Source: Lepidodermella squamata (Eukaryota > Gastrotricha). Taken from it: 64,000 bases of DNA. The notes under the pieces are model-generated. The model saw only the letters and a list, made by a program, of their open reading frames with translations, had not been told where the DNA came from and ran no database searches. Positions 54,884 to 64,000 of this stretch are shown piece by piece. The DNA lies in the NCBI GenBank assembly GCA_047495785.1, contig JBLDXI010000011.1, positions 992,001 through 1,056,000 on the forward strand. The letters run 5' to 3'. How positions within the stretch are numbered: the first letter of the stretch is position 1; the number at the start of each line of letters is the position of its first letter. A program made the translations under genes and the position numbers.

Positions 54884-55737
54884 ATGTCGCCAGCAACCAA
54901 GAAAATTAACAAGAAAAGCAAGAGCAAGAATCAGGAGCACGATGCTAATATGATGCAGCCAATTGTCGGCATCGAAAGACTCGACTGTTCTAATTTCGAA
55001 TGCAATTGCTGTCAGCAACTTACTTCATCCGACGATCGATTTCGCTGTTCTGAATGCAACAAGCCGTATCATGGTGCATGTACAGGTTTCGGAAAATCAA
55101 TTTTGAAAGGCTTGAAAAACCAAAAAGACTCAGCTATGTTTTTGCATTTCACGTGTTTCAGTTGTAAAGAAAAATCGCTAAATGAAAAATCGCAAATTTC
55201 AAAAAAGCTGATTTGATGCTTATATGTGACTGTTGTGGAACCAGTTATTCTTCTAAATCGCCTCTGAAGCTCTGTTTAAATTCTAAAGTTAATTATTTCA
55301 AGTATCCTACTGCCAGATGTTTCTACAACTCGCCAGTTTTCGCCGCTTGTACAAAAAACCGTCTACCTGGTGAACTACATTGTTTCGATCACTTCATTCA
55401 CGACTGCAATTGTGAGAGTATCAGTGATACTAATAATGACATCCTTTCTGAATCTTGTATGAATTCTTCTCACGATGAAAGATATGATTGTGACTTACGA
55501 ATGCCTATGGTACCGGACTTCAATACCTTCCTTCACAATATTTCGCCTAGAATGGCCCAGGTAATCGAGCTTCCATTTATGATGCCTAGACCTCAGCCTT
55601 CTAAGTTTGCACCACCTTTCTCCGATTTTCTCTCTAGTCTTGCCGAGTTGGGTCTTGACATCAACAATCTCTTAGCACCGCATCCGTCTGTTATTAATTG
55701 CTCATGTGATGTCCTATGTGAGAATTTTAGGCATTAG
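54884..55737 (+). pseudogene. ORF1 region of the CR1-like LINE with PHD-like finger
   Basis: 54884-55216 encodes a Lys-rich start (MSPATKKINKKSKSKNQEHD) and a Cys4-His-Cys3 finger (CNCCQQL..., FRCSECNKPYHGAC, FTCFSCK) resembling a PHD finger. PHD-like or esterase ORF1 proteins are known in CR1-group LINEs. A frame overlapping the stop (ATG 55215) continues to 55737 with a second Cys-rich part (ICDCCGTSYSS, CSCDVLCE). It may be the continuation of ORF1 after a frame slip. Confidence 0.65.
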
Positions 55738-56954
55738 GTATTGGGCGTCCCTGTAGATCTCATCAACTTTAAACCAATTTATATTTGTTACTTGAATGCT
55801 AGATGTCTTTATACTAAATTCGACGATCTCTTCTTAAGGATCTCTAACTTAGAAAACATGCCTCTTGTTATTATTGTTACTGAAACTTGGCTTAGAGACT
55901 CAGATTCTGAAATCGACTTGAACACTTTAAAGAATGCTGGCTTTGAATTCATTTGTAGACAGGATCGCCGAGTCGCTAAGGGTAAACGTGGCTCTGGTGG
56001 TGCCTTGATTGCTGTTCATAACTCATAATGCGCTAAGGAGTTAGCAAAATTTGATGACGATTTCACAGAGGCGGTCGTTTGTCAATTGCTTATTAATGAT
56101 AGCACTAAAATTAACATTGCTAGCGTATACAGATCACCTTATACTTCAGATGATTCCCCGGATAAACTGTGCAGCTTTCTTTCAGAGTTCGTTGATGAGT
56201 CCTCGATTATCGTTGGGGATATCAATCTGCCCGATTTTGACTGGTCTTTAAACACATTTTACTCTTTCGAGTTGCTGAATACCTTCTATGATTTCATCAC
56301 TATAAATAATCTCTCTCAGCTCGTCGATGTTCCTACGCGTGATAAAAACATATTAGACCTGATTATTGCGAATAATCCGCTTCTTGTTTCGAACATAGAC
56401 GTTCAAGCGCCTCTTGCTAAATGTGATCACTGTTTGATATCATTTGAAATCAACGCAATGATTTTGGCTAAGACCTCTGCTTTCAATAATATTTGGTCGA
56501 AATATGATATTTTGAAATGTGACTATTCGGCATTCAATGATTACGTGGCCAGTCATGATTGGTTGGCTCTGTTCGCTGACTGTGAAGTAGATGTATAGTC
56601 GTTTTCTATGCGTTTTGTTCAATGGCATCCAACAATTCTGTCCCTTGAAGTCGTCTAGAAGTGATAAGCATTTCGCCTTCAGGAAACCACCTTGGTTCAA
56701 TGCTACGCTAAGAAGGCTCGAAAACCGTAAAACTAGGCATTATAAATATTATAAACGTGGCATTGTATCATTGGAAGATTATCGTGCAATCGAAAATGAG
56801 TATGTATCAGAGCTGAAATTTCAACGGAAGTCTTTTGAGGAGAAAATTGTTACTGACAAGGACCCACGTCAACTTTTTAAAAATATGAATAGTAAGATGA
56901 AAAATAGAGGCTTGGTTCCGACTGTTATTGATAAAGATGGTGTGAATTACACCA

Positions 56955-57825
56955 GGGTATTCGGTTTAAACTCAAACCAGTTCCTACCAGTTTACACCGG
57001 TGCCGGTATAAACCGGTTTTTTTCAAGTTCAATAAAAACCGCGGTTTTAAGTAAACCGACAAATCCGACGGTTAGATTGTAATACATCACCAGGAATATG
57101 TCTTCCTAGTTGGAAGTGTTGGCAAAAAATTGAGCTACAAGATCAGGAGTTGCATTAGTAATGATAATCAGCTTTGATTCTTAGCGTGAAGGTTCATTTG
57201 CCAAGTAAGATTCGGTAAGAGCCAAGTAAGAGTGACACTGGCGATAACAGCCCCGTCCATAACTTTACCAAGATTGGTTTCATTGAGAGTTTTTATTAAA
57301 ATGAGCTGATGCTTTTCCGCTCGAGTCCGAACACTTCTTTTGTTCATCCCAATCACAGTCGCCGATCTGGGACGCGAACTTCTAATCTCATCATTGATCT
57401 CGGCATTATTGATGGGCACCAAATAACTCAGCGGCATTACCTAATAAATCAATTTATCAAATTTATAATTTATAATATATAAAATTTATCAAAACCTGAG
57501 CGGAAAATCGACGCTTCAAATCTAGCTTGCAATAAAATGCGAAATAATTTAAAAATTACAATTGAAAACAACGACACTGATTTTCAAATTTTTATTTTGT
57601 TTTATTTTGTGATGCTCATTGATAAAACTTTATTTATAACACGCTTTTCAATTTTTTTTCAACAAAAATCAATAAGTATAATTTCACTATTGTGAAGAAA
57701 TGAAGAATTGAAGAAATAACGAAATGACGGAGAAAACAAAACAAAAGCACGCGTTAACTGAAGCACTGCTGTTGACGCTGTTGATCACATGGTTGAACTT
57801 TGACCTGCAAAGCGGGAGTATAATG
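56955..57825. mobile_element. insertion of about 870 bp inside the CR1-like ORF2
   Basis: The LINE protein reads to VIDKDGVNYT at about 56953 and resumes as DKANVFKSEFSKIF near 57826. The intervening DNA starts with an AAACCGG-rich stretch (56965-57060: CCGGTATAAACCGG, AAAACCGCGGTTTT). It contains a minus-strand ORF (57187-57437) related to the 3.2-kb transposon gene. No inverted repeats were found at the borders, so the type is undetermined. Confidence 0.55.
57187..57437 (-). pseudogene. relative of the 3.2-kb transposon's transposase N-terminus
   Basis: ATG at 57437. It reads MPLSYLVPINNAEINDEI, RSVRTRAEKHQLILIKTL and VMDGAVIASVTLTWLL. The first exon of the gene at 29839 reads MPAAYSFEVSVDLDSIKH, VQIRTRRARAELAQTLALKT and IMNGAIMKSAKLTIEY. 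The two are clearly homologous over about 80 residues (MP-x-x-Y, R-T-R-A-E, K-T-L, GA-I/V-x-x-S-x-x-LT). Nothing downstream matches, so this is an isolated fragment. Confidence 0.6.
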
Positions 57826-59526
57826 GATGTGGATAAGGCTAATGTATTCAAAAGTGAGTTCAGCAAAATTTTTTGTAATTCGTCACCCAACTATGTTAAA
57901 AAATATCGCACTATTAATGATTGTTTGCAATCTGGGCAATTTGATGTCAATACGGTATCGTCCATGTTAAAAATGCTCAAGTGCAAATTCGGCGCCGGAC
58001 CGGACATGATTCCGCAGTATCTGCTCAAGATGATTCATCACACAGCTTGTCTACCGCTCAGCCTGATTTTCGAAGCTACTTTCGTTCAAGGATCAATTCC
58101 AGAAGTTTGGAAGCAGGCCCTGGTCGTGCCTATCTACAAAAGATCGGGTGCGGTAAATGTCGCAGCCAACTACAGACCAATCAGCCTGACAAGTATTATC
58201 TGCAAGGTTCAGGAAAAAATTATTCGCGCTGCTCTGTTCAATTACCTGAAACGTAACAATCTCATTCCTAAGAATCAATTCGGGTTTTTGCCTCGGAAAT
58301 CCTGCGAGCTTCAGCTGTTGACGTGTTTAACGGGGGACTGGAGCCGTGCTCTTACGGTCGACATCATTTATCTGGACTTGGCTAAAGCATTTCACTCCGT
58401 ACCTATTCATATATTAATTAACAAGCTTGAAGAGATTAATTGTGTGGTAATCTCATCAACTGGCTGAAAAGTTACCTATACGGCAGGAGTTTTAAAGTTC
58501 TGATAAACAACTCGGTATCTAGCAAATTTGATATTCCATCTGGAGTGCCACAGGGCTCCGTCCTTGGACCCTTGCTGTTCGTTGTGTACTTGCTATTCAC
58601 TGATGACTGCATAAGGACTTCTTTAACTAAGTACTTCGCCGACGACACTAAGATCTATAATAAGATATCTTGTGTGGAAGATTGTCACAGTCTTCAAGCT
58701 GATTTGAACAATATCGTCGAATGCTTTGCCGACAATGGGCTTAATATTAATAGCCAAAAATGTTTTGTTCTCCGCCTCAACGGCAAGAAAATCTGCTGAA
58801 GTTGCTAATTTCAAGTACTCAATAAATGGTCACGAGATCGAGTTTGTTAAATCGATCCGAGGACTCGGAATTGAGGTAGACGAGAATCTAAATTTTAAAT
58901 CGCACTGCTCTAAAATTATTGCCAAGTGCAACAGGATTTCGGGATTCATTTTGCGAACTTTCAAATCGAATAGTCTACGACTTAAGGCTTTTAATGTCTA
59001 TGTAATGCCACACCTCGACTATGCTTCCACTGTGTATTCTCCATATCTGCTAACAGTAATCAGTCGGCTCGAATCAGTTCTGCATAATTTCCTGAAAAGG
59101 ATGACAGGTTACAGGGTGACTGACTACAAAGTCCTACTCCAAATGTTCAGCATGGAAACTCTCGAAAATAGACGTTGTCATCGTGACTTGATGTTAATGT
59201 TCAAATTATATCGTGGTTTTGTTGATGTTGATTTTGATTTATTTTTTAACAAATCCAGCAACAAATATGCTGACACGCACAGGCTCTCATTGCCTATGTG
59301 CCACAGAGACTGCTTTAAGTTCTCTTTTCTTAGAAGGTATGTAATATTATGGAACAAGCTGCCTATAGACATTGTTAATGGCTCTTTAGCTAATTTTAAA
59401 TTGTTTGTTGATAATTTGGATAATACGAAGTTTTTGATATCTACAGTGAGGCGCCTTTGATTGCTAATAATCCTTGAGATTGATTGCAAGCCGGTTTAAA
59501 ATAAAATAAAATAAAATAAAATAAAA

Positions 59527-60603
59527 TTAGTAGACTAATACCTCGGTAATTTTGACACTTACATTTCCCGCCCTTATTTTTGTAAATTGGGGTAATTATG
59601 GCATTTGACCATTCCTTTTTCGTCGATTTCGTCGATTCCATTGGTAAGGGTGCCGTCCTCTTTTTCAAGTGGGTGGGCTTCACTTTTTTCCTTATTTTCT
59701 CCCCTCAGCCTTTTGATTTCCAACCAGAATTTTTTGATATTTTCATAGTCCAACGGATTTTCAATCAGTTTGTCTAATTCAGAAAATTCAGATTGATCCT
59801 TCAATACCTTTAAATGTTCAAGGGCATGATTTTTTCATTTCTAGCAATGGTATACTGTTCTCGGTCTATGTGGCCCTTGGTATAATTTTTGAAGTTTACT
59901 TTACCTTTTTGGATGATTTGGTTTGCTAATGGGGTCCACCAGGCGGGTTTTTCACTTACGGTACCTATTTTTCGTTCCCCACAGGTGGTTCTAGTGGCAT
60001 CTAGCAGGTTAGATTTAGTGTTTACCCAGGTATCATCTATTGATTTGGGCTTATTTTCGCTGCTCGAGGCTATCGTTGTCAAATTACTGTTAAAATCTTC
60101 AATGTATTCCTCTTTCCTCAGCAGTTGATGTTTTATAGATTTTTTGACTTCAACTCGTTTTCTATTCAGATTTGGGCAGTTTATAACACCTCGAACGAGC
60201 CTATGATCTGAGTCTAGGATGGGATTTTCTTGTATGTCACAATTCAGAAACTTGTCTTTATCCTCTTTATCTACCAAAATGTAGTCTAAAAAGGACCTAC
60301 GCTCTGTCTTGCCGCTGCCCCTTTGCCAGGTGTGACCAACATTTGGAAAAAATGTGTTGACAAAGCATAGATTATTGCTATTTGCAAATTCCAGCCATAA
60401 ATTGCCTTTATCGTTTCCGATAATGTCGCTGTATGGGCCTACAGATTTGGAATTTTTCGCACTCAAAATTCGGTCGTTCAAATCACCCATTATAATAGTA
60501 GTTCCTTTTTTCGAGTTTAAACGCGAGTATTCTTGTTGCAGGACTTGGAGGAAAACGTCTAGAGATTTAGTACAACTATTTGCTGGTGCGTAGACAGATA
60601 TTA
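59527..60603 (-). pseudogene. RTE-like LINE, piece 2 (endonuclease C-half to RT start)
   Basis: Minus strand: ISVYAPANSCTKSLDVFLQV, IIMGDLNDRI, FFPNVGHTWQRGSG, SFLDYILVDKEDKDK and DSDHRLVRGV complete the endonuclease. After a linker with a frame break near 59805-59815 come [20 protein letters not shown] and YRGISLL, the first RT motif. The frame is cut at 59527 by the CR1-like LINE. Confidence 0.8.
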
Positions 60604-60785
60604 CAGTAAAATCTCCATAATTTAGACACCTTCCGTAGAGGCCTAAAACTGTCTAATAGTGGAGCTGTCTAAGATACGGAAATTCCGAACAATAGTTGTC
60701 TTTGCGGTTCGTCGCCGAGAAAAAGTGTCTAATCATGGAGGTGTCTAATATATATATAGACATCTAATTTATGGAGGTTTTACTG
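60604..60785. mobile_element. 182-bp MITE with CAGTAAAA ends
   Basis: Ends CAGTAAAATCTCCATAATTT (60604) and the complement of CAGTAAAACCTCCATAAATT (60785) are near-identical inverted repeats. CAG-starting, AT-rich ends with a TA target resemble Tigger/pogo-type MITEs. TA is present on the left; the right flank is CA. Internal GTCTAAT-x-x-TGGAG repeats continue the motif. It interrupts the endonuclease of the RTE-like LINE (the frame resumes at ISVYAP), so the insertion is real. Confidence 0.8.
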
Positions 60786-61486
60786 CATATTATACATATT
60801 GCGATTTACTTTTAGTCGAGCCGATATAATGCGTTCATTGATGTTTTTAACCTCGATTACAAGTACGTGTTTACGCCGACGCACATAAATGCCTGTTCCT
60901 GATTGAGCCCTACCATCATTTACGCCGCTATAGTAAAGTGTACCATGTCTAAGATTTATATGGCCTTGGCCTTTTAAGCAGAGCTCTTGCACAGCCACTG
61001 CGTCATATAAACAAAATTCGTGATTCGCCTCTTCCTGTTTCTTATTTGAGGTGGTTGTATTTATAGTGCAAATTTTAAAATGAATAGAATTTTGAATAGA
61101 ATTTTCATCCGTAATTTTTGACTGGCGCAGGATTGTTTTACTCTTACGTTTTTGCCGATTCTTTAGTATTTTCTTGCCCTTCTTCGCGTTGCCTTCGCCC
61201 TCTTCATGAGTTTCATCACAGCTAGTAGAAAGCACAAGTAGATCGTCATCATTTAGGTCTGTCAGCAGTTCATATCGGTTTTTGCATGAGGGTGGGTTCC
61301 GGTCCTACCAACGCCTGCCGCCTTGGCCGCCGCCTTGCCCGGCGTATCCCCATCCGCCGCGGCCTTGATTGTTGTAGTTGCCGTTGTAGCCATTGGTGTT
61401 GTTCCGGTAATTGCCGTTACTGGAGTAATTGCGGTTGTTCGGTCGGTACTGCTGTTGGTGGTGGTTCCGTTGGTGGAGATACTCGC
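60786..61486 (-). pseudogene. RTE-like LINE, piece 1 (N-terminus and endonuclease start)
   Basis: The minus-strand frame is open from about 61486 and begins with a Gln/Asn/Tyr/Gly-rich stretch (HQRNHHQQQYRPNNRNYSSN, then NGYNGNYNNQGRGGWGYAG). An in-frame TAG follows at about 61301. The frame continues DRNPPSCKNRYELLTDLN, a Lys-rich region, then the endonuclease (FKICTINTTTSNKKQ, CLYDAVAVQELCLKGQGHIN, SGTGIYVRRRKHV). The prion-like/RGG-like lead-in could be an RNA-binding domain of the LINE protein. The 5' edge abuts an unrelated plus-strand RT fragment. Confidence 0.7.
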
Positions 61487-61660
61487 CGTCTTCTGAAAGT
61501 TTTTAAATGTGTGGTTATTCCTACCGTAACCTACGCCTGTGAAACCTGGAACCTAACTACCACGCAGGAACAAAGGTTAAATATTGGCTTAGAACCATTA
61601 TGGGTTGTTTGGAACAGATATTCCATGAGAAGTGCAAGAAGGCTAATCAATGGCTAATCG
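61487..61660 (+). pseudogene. RTE-like LINE C-terminal fragment
   Basis: Plus-strand frame: LKVFKCVVIPTVTYACETWN and LTTTQEQRLN, then after a one-base shift YWLRTIMGCLEQIF. It corresponds to LKVLSCVIIPTIIYACESWN in the minus-strand LINE at 52.8 kb, but differs at many positions, so it is another copy of the family, not its inverted end. Confidence 0.7.
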
Positions 61661-61667
61661 GATCATA

Positions 61668-61800
61668 GGGTCAATACATATAAAATTCGATTAATATAAA
61701 GAAAGTACTACATTAATAAAGGAAAAAGCACGTAGAGAACATTTTCTATTATTAGTGTAGCACTTTCTTTACATCAATCGAATTTTATATGTATTAACCC
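61668..61800. mobile_element. 133-bp foldback MITE
   Basis: GGGTCAATACATATAAAATT at 61668 pairs with its complement ending at 61800. The arms match over about 50 bp with a few differences, and only about 30 bp of loop remains. ATA on both sides (61665-61667, 61801-61803) is a likely 3-bp target duplication. Confidence 0.8.
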
Positions 61801-62783
61801 ATAATTTCAATATGTTCAAAAACATCAACCTTAATTATTATTTCAACTTCAAATTTCGATTTAATTTCTTGACTAATTCCTGAAGATGGTTATCCAGTAT
61901 AACCGAAACGTTGGAATAAATGCGTTACGTTTTACGTTTCGTAAACAACATTTACTCAAAGAAACTTGTAATGCGTTAATTCATTTTGAACAAGCGTTAA
62001 CTCATTTAGAAAAATGAATGGGATTGGAATTCTCTTGCCGCAATGTTGTTACTCTATCAAAATGAAACAGGACAAGCATTCTGCGTGAGAAAAATGTTTT
62101 TCAGGAATATTCTTGGAATGGTGACAAGTGAAAATATTCCAAAGTTGCGATTGAGACAACTAAACAGCGCTAATATAAACTAACTTATTTAATTCTCGAG
62201 CACATCTCAATTTTATTGTCCTAAATTAAGAAAATTGATAGGTTTCTATTCGTTTTATTACGATCTATCAAAAACATTGGCCGATAGATTCACCAGTAAG
62301 ACCAGCCAGTAATACGTGTCGTCACGAGGAACAGATGACGATTATTCATAGAAGAATGTTTCTTTTGAAATGTTGAGAGAGTAAAGAATGATAGAGCAAG
62401 GAAATGAATGAAATTTACCTCTTCAAAGAATCACATTTAACGTAGTCTATGATAAAGTTTATTTTGCAAGAAAAAAAGGACGCGAGAAGTTTAAAAGCAA
62501 AAGTACCATATTATCTTGTCAGCATTGGAAATGTAAAACTTATTGATCTTCTCATTCGTTCGTTTAAAAGACCAATCTTGCCATTGCGAAATAACGGCTT
62601 TTTGGCAATATTTCGAGTTATTAGCACTAGGAATTGTTCCCTGTGCATTTTTCGACTGTTAGTCCGTAGACACTGACAGTTGAGGTTGCCGGCACCGCGC
62701 TCGCTGGAGTAGAACCGAGAGCCTGGCAACAGGCGCCGTAATTGGCAAAAGAATAGGTTGTGGGCGAAACCTTGATTGTCTGT
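61801..62783. other. intergenic; nothing recognised
   Basis: AT-rich DNA with only short ORFs. No repeat ends or RNA genes were identified. Confidence 0.5.
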
Positions 62784-63580
62784 TTAAAGTTTCACGGTCA
62801 TACAGAGCTGTATTGTAAATTGCATATTATGATCTTACCACACCGCTTGTTAGAAGGACGTCAGATGAACCACTAGCTGTATGGGGAAAACGGACGCAGT
62901 TGCCGGTCGTGGCCGTGGCAGATGTCCCAGTAACCAGATAGGGCGTCGAGGAAGCGGCACCGATGCAAACCGTTGCATAGGCTACCGGTGGGCCCGTGAT
63001 AACAGCTTGCTCGTACATAATGTTCGCGGTTGTTGGAGTTGTCGCGGCACAGCATAGGGCAAAGGTAGTGTACGTGTTCGGGGTTGGTGTTACTTGCTGG
63101 AAAATGCATTAATATGTCAAAGAGAATGCGATCTTGGTGTGTCCATACTGTTGCGCCAGTTAATTGGGTACAGGCTCCCGCGTTATCGATGCAGAATTTC
63201 AAATTCGTCTGGCTGGTACCTGAACCGCCTTGGGTCGTTATTTGACAAAGATTGTAGACGGGCTAGATAATACGATTGAAATTAGCGTTTCACAACAACG
63301 ACATCCAATTAGGGGAAGGAATAAATACATAATCCGCCATGGCACAAATAATGAATGCGAAATAAATTACAGTTGTTAAGCAGCTTTTAGTGCTATCGGT
63401 ACACGCCTGGGTTGAGGTAACGCATTGGTTCGGAGATGAGCAAGTCGAAGTTGAAGCTGCGCATGATTGACCGGAAGGGCAAGATGACGAGCCGGTTGGG
63501 CACGGAGTTGAAGTTGATGCAGGGCATGCGTTTGCTGCAGCAATAACAATCGCAAATATCACCCCTCCTGAGATAACCAT
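62784..63580 (-). CDS. secreted Cys/Thr-rich protein, four exons
   Basis: Exons 63371-63580, 63149-63262, 62839-63097 and 62784-62807. Introns are GT-AG, 31-108 bp, and every junction is in phase 0. The ATG at 63580 gives a signal peptide (MVISGGVIFAIVIAAANACP). Exon 1 then has a Cys ladder in Ser/Thr-rich sequence (SSCPSGQSCAASTSTC, SPNQCVTSTQACTD). Exons 2 and 3 add NLCQITTQ, LKFCIDNAGACTQLTGAT and TTFALCCAATTPTTAN. Exon 4 contributes only LCMTVKL and the stop. About 200 residues, no membrane span, many likely O-glycosylation sites. A secreted mucin-like or extracellular-matrix protein is likely. Not recognised. The last exon is short but in phase and ends in a clean stop. Confidence 0.7.
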
Positions 63581-63647
63581 TTTATATTGAGAGCTGAAGT
63601 GATTGAAATGAAAATGAAATCGTGAGAATAAAGCTGCAAGGATCGCG

Positions 63648-63657
63648 ATTTATATAC
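63648..63657 (-). promoter_or_regulatory. TATA box of the secreted-protein gene
   Basis: On the minus strand TATATAAA lies about 70 bp upstream of the ATG at 63580, in ATAGTATATAAATCGCG. The position leaves room for a transcription start about 30 bp downstream and a 5' UTR of about 40 bp. Confidence 0.6.
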
Positions 63658-64000
63658 TATAACTGGGGTTGTCGGCCGTGTCGAACCGTCACTGCAGAAA
63701 CTGAAGTGAAGAATTATTGCTGAGATTTGAGGAGACGCTTTAATTCATAAAAATTAGCGTTGCTCTTAGTCAGGACAGAAAGAGACCACAGGACTGATAA
63801 ATCTTGGCGTGCATGTCAGAAGTAGATCTTGAAGAAACGCTCACGTCAGACTGCCGAAGAACAAAAGTGGGATGCATCTGGGTTGGATGTAGATCAGAAG
63901 TTTATGTCATGTAGCTGTGAAATAGACGCGTCAGACATGTAGTGAAGATGCATCTTTCCTATTCAATAGTTTCAAGTATTTTGGATGAAAGATGAATCCT
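63658..64000. other. upstream region, nothing recognised
   Basis: No gene, repeat end or RNA gene seen up to the window edge. Confidence 0.5.

Larger units (their letters stand above)
55741..59460 (+). pseudogene. ORF2 of the CR1-like LINE, multiply broken
   Basis: The endonuclease begins YICYLNARCLYTKFDDL and VTETWLRDSDSEI, is broken at 56026-56028, and continues with NIASVYRSPY and VGDINLPDFDWS. The spacer region resumes at 56591. After an insertion the reverse transcriptase reads KQALVVPIYKRSG, NYRPISLTSIICK, IYLDLAKAFHSVP, IPSGVPQGSVLGPLLF and KYFADDTKIY. The last normal block (58840-59460) has MPHLDYASTVYSPYL and VILWNKLPIDIVN. Breaks at 56028, 56598, about 58440 and 58799 show that the copy is dead. 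Confidence 0.8.
54872..59526 (+). mobile_element. CR1-like LINE (4.65 kb) inserted in the RTE-like LINE
   Basis: Starts about 12 bp before its first ATG (54884) and ends in five AAAAT units at about 59497-59526. Both flanks belong to one RTE-like reading frame (NYRGISLL | SAVGKLYA), so this is a simple insertion with at most 1-2 bp of target duplication. It contains a finger-type ORF1 and an endonuclease/RT ORF2, both broken, and carries a further insertion at about 56955-57825. Confidence 0.8.

Noticed and set aside
54472-61486. Two independent RTE-like LINEs on the minus strand
   Set aside because: The pieces join without overlap or loss across each insertion (for example ISLL | SAVGKLYA), so they are one element split by later insertions.
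61487-61660. 5' inversion (twin priming) of the minus-strand RTE-like LINE
   Set aside because: The inverted fragment differs too much from the corresponding part of that LINE to come from the same insertion.

Overview
The window is nuclear DNA from an animal, most likely a protostome invertebrate. The signs are spliced genes with short GT-AG introns (about 50-110 bp), an ortholog of the metazoan nuclear-envelope protein NEMP/TMEM194, and an animal-type transposon load (CR1-group, jockey-like and RTE-like LINEs, a Ty3/gypsy element, CACTA-like, pogo, Mutator-like and other DNA transposons, a tRNA-derived SINE). The phylum cannot be fixed from the sequence alone. There are no rRNA genes, intact tRNA genes or CRISPR arrays. 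Protein and splice calls come from reading the sequence by eye; no database search was run.

Layout. 1-12.3 kb holds a reverse-transcriptase fragment, two long CR1-group LINEs (645-4046 and 8652-12056) that both carry a hydrophobic N-terminus and an NPGP motif, a decayed pogo transposase, a Ulp1-like fragment, a 464-bp MITE and TTGAT microsatellites. 14.0-20.1 kb is a Ty3/gypsy element with a solo LTR and a duplicated flank in front of it. 21.5-26.3 kb is a host-gene island: a predicted single-pass membrane protein, NEMP, a small membrane ORF overlapping the NEMP start by 14 bp, and an acidic-tailed unknown. 28.0-29.5 kb is a truncated transposon-derived gene. 29536-32778 is a 3.2-kb transposon with CACTGG-type ends and two genes. 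32.8-35.6 kb holds a small basic-protein gene and a large secreted/membrane protein gene. 35.9-39.1 kb is repeat debris (SINE, LINE tail, Mutator-like transposase, RT scraps).

38.6-61.8 kb is a set of nested insertions that can be ordered because each one splits a readable protein. A GC-rich jockey-like LINE (39.4-52.4 kb) is split inside its endonuclease by a 9203-bp transposon (41132-50334) with perfect 19-bp terminal inverted repeats, a two-exon CACTA/Tnp2-like transposase and a six-exon companion gene. Next to it a minus-strand RTE-like LINE (52.45-61.49 kb) is split by a 1.28-kb AT-hook-encoding insertion, a 4.65-kb plus-strand CR1-like LINE (itself split by an insertion of about 0.87 kb) and a 182-bp MITE. 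The window closes with a four-exon gene for a secreted cysteine/threonine-rich protein (62784-63580).

The best candidates for something undescribed are the 9.2-kb element and its companion gene, the 3.2-kb two-gene element, and the AT-hook insertion surrounded by ACACATGTGT palindromes and placed exactly in the centre of such a palindrome.
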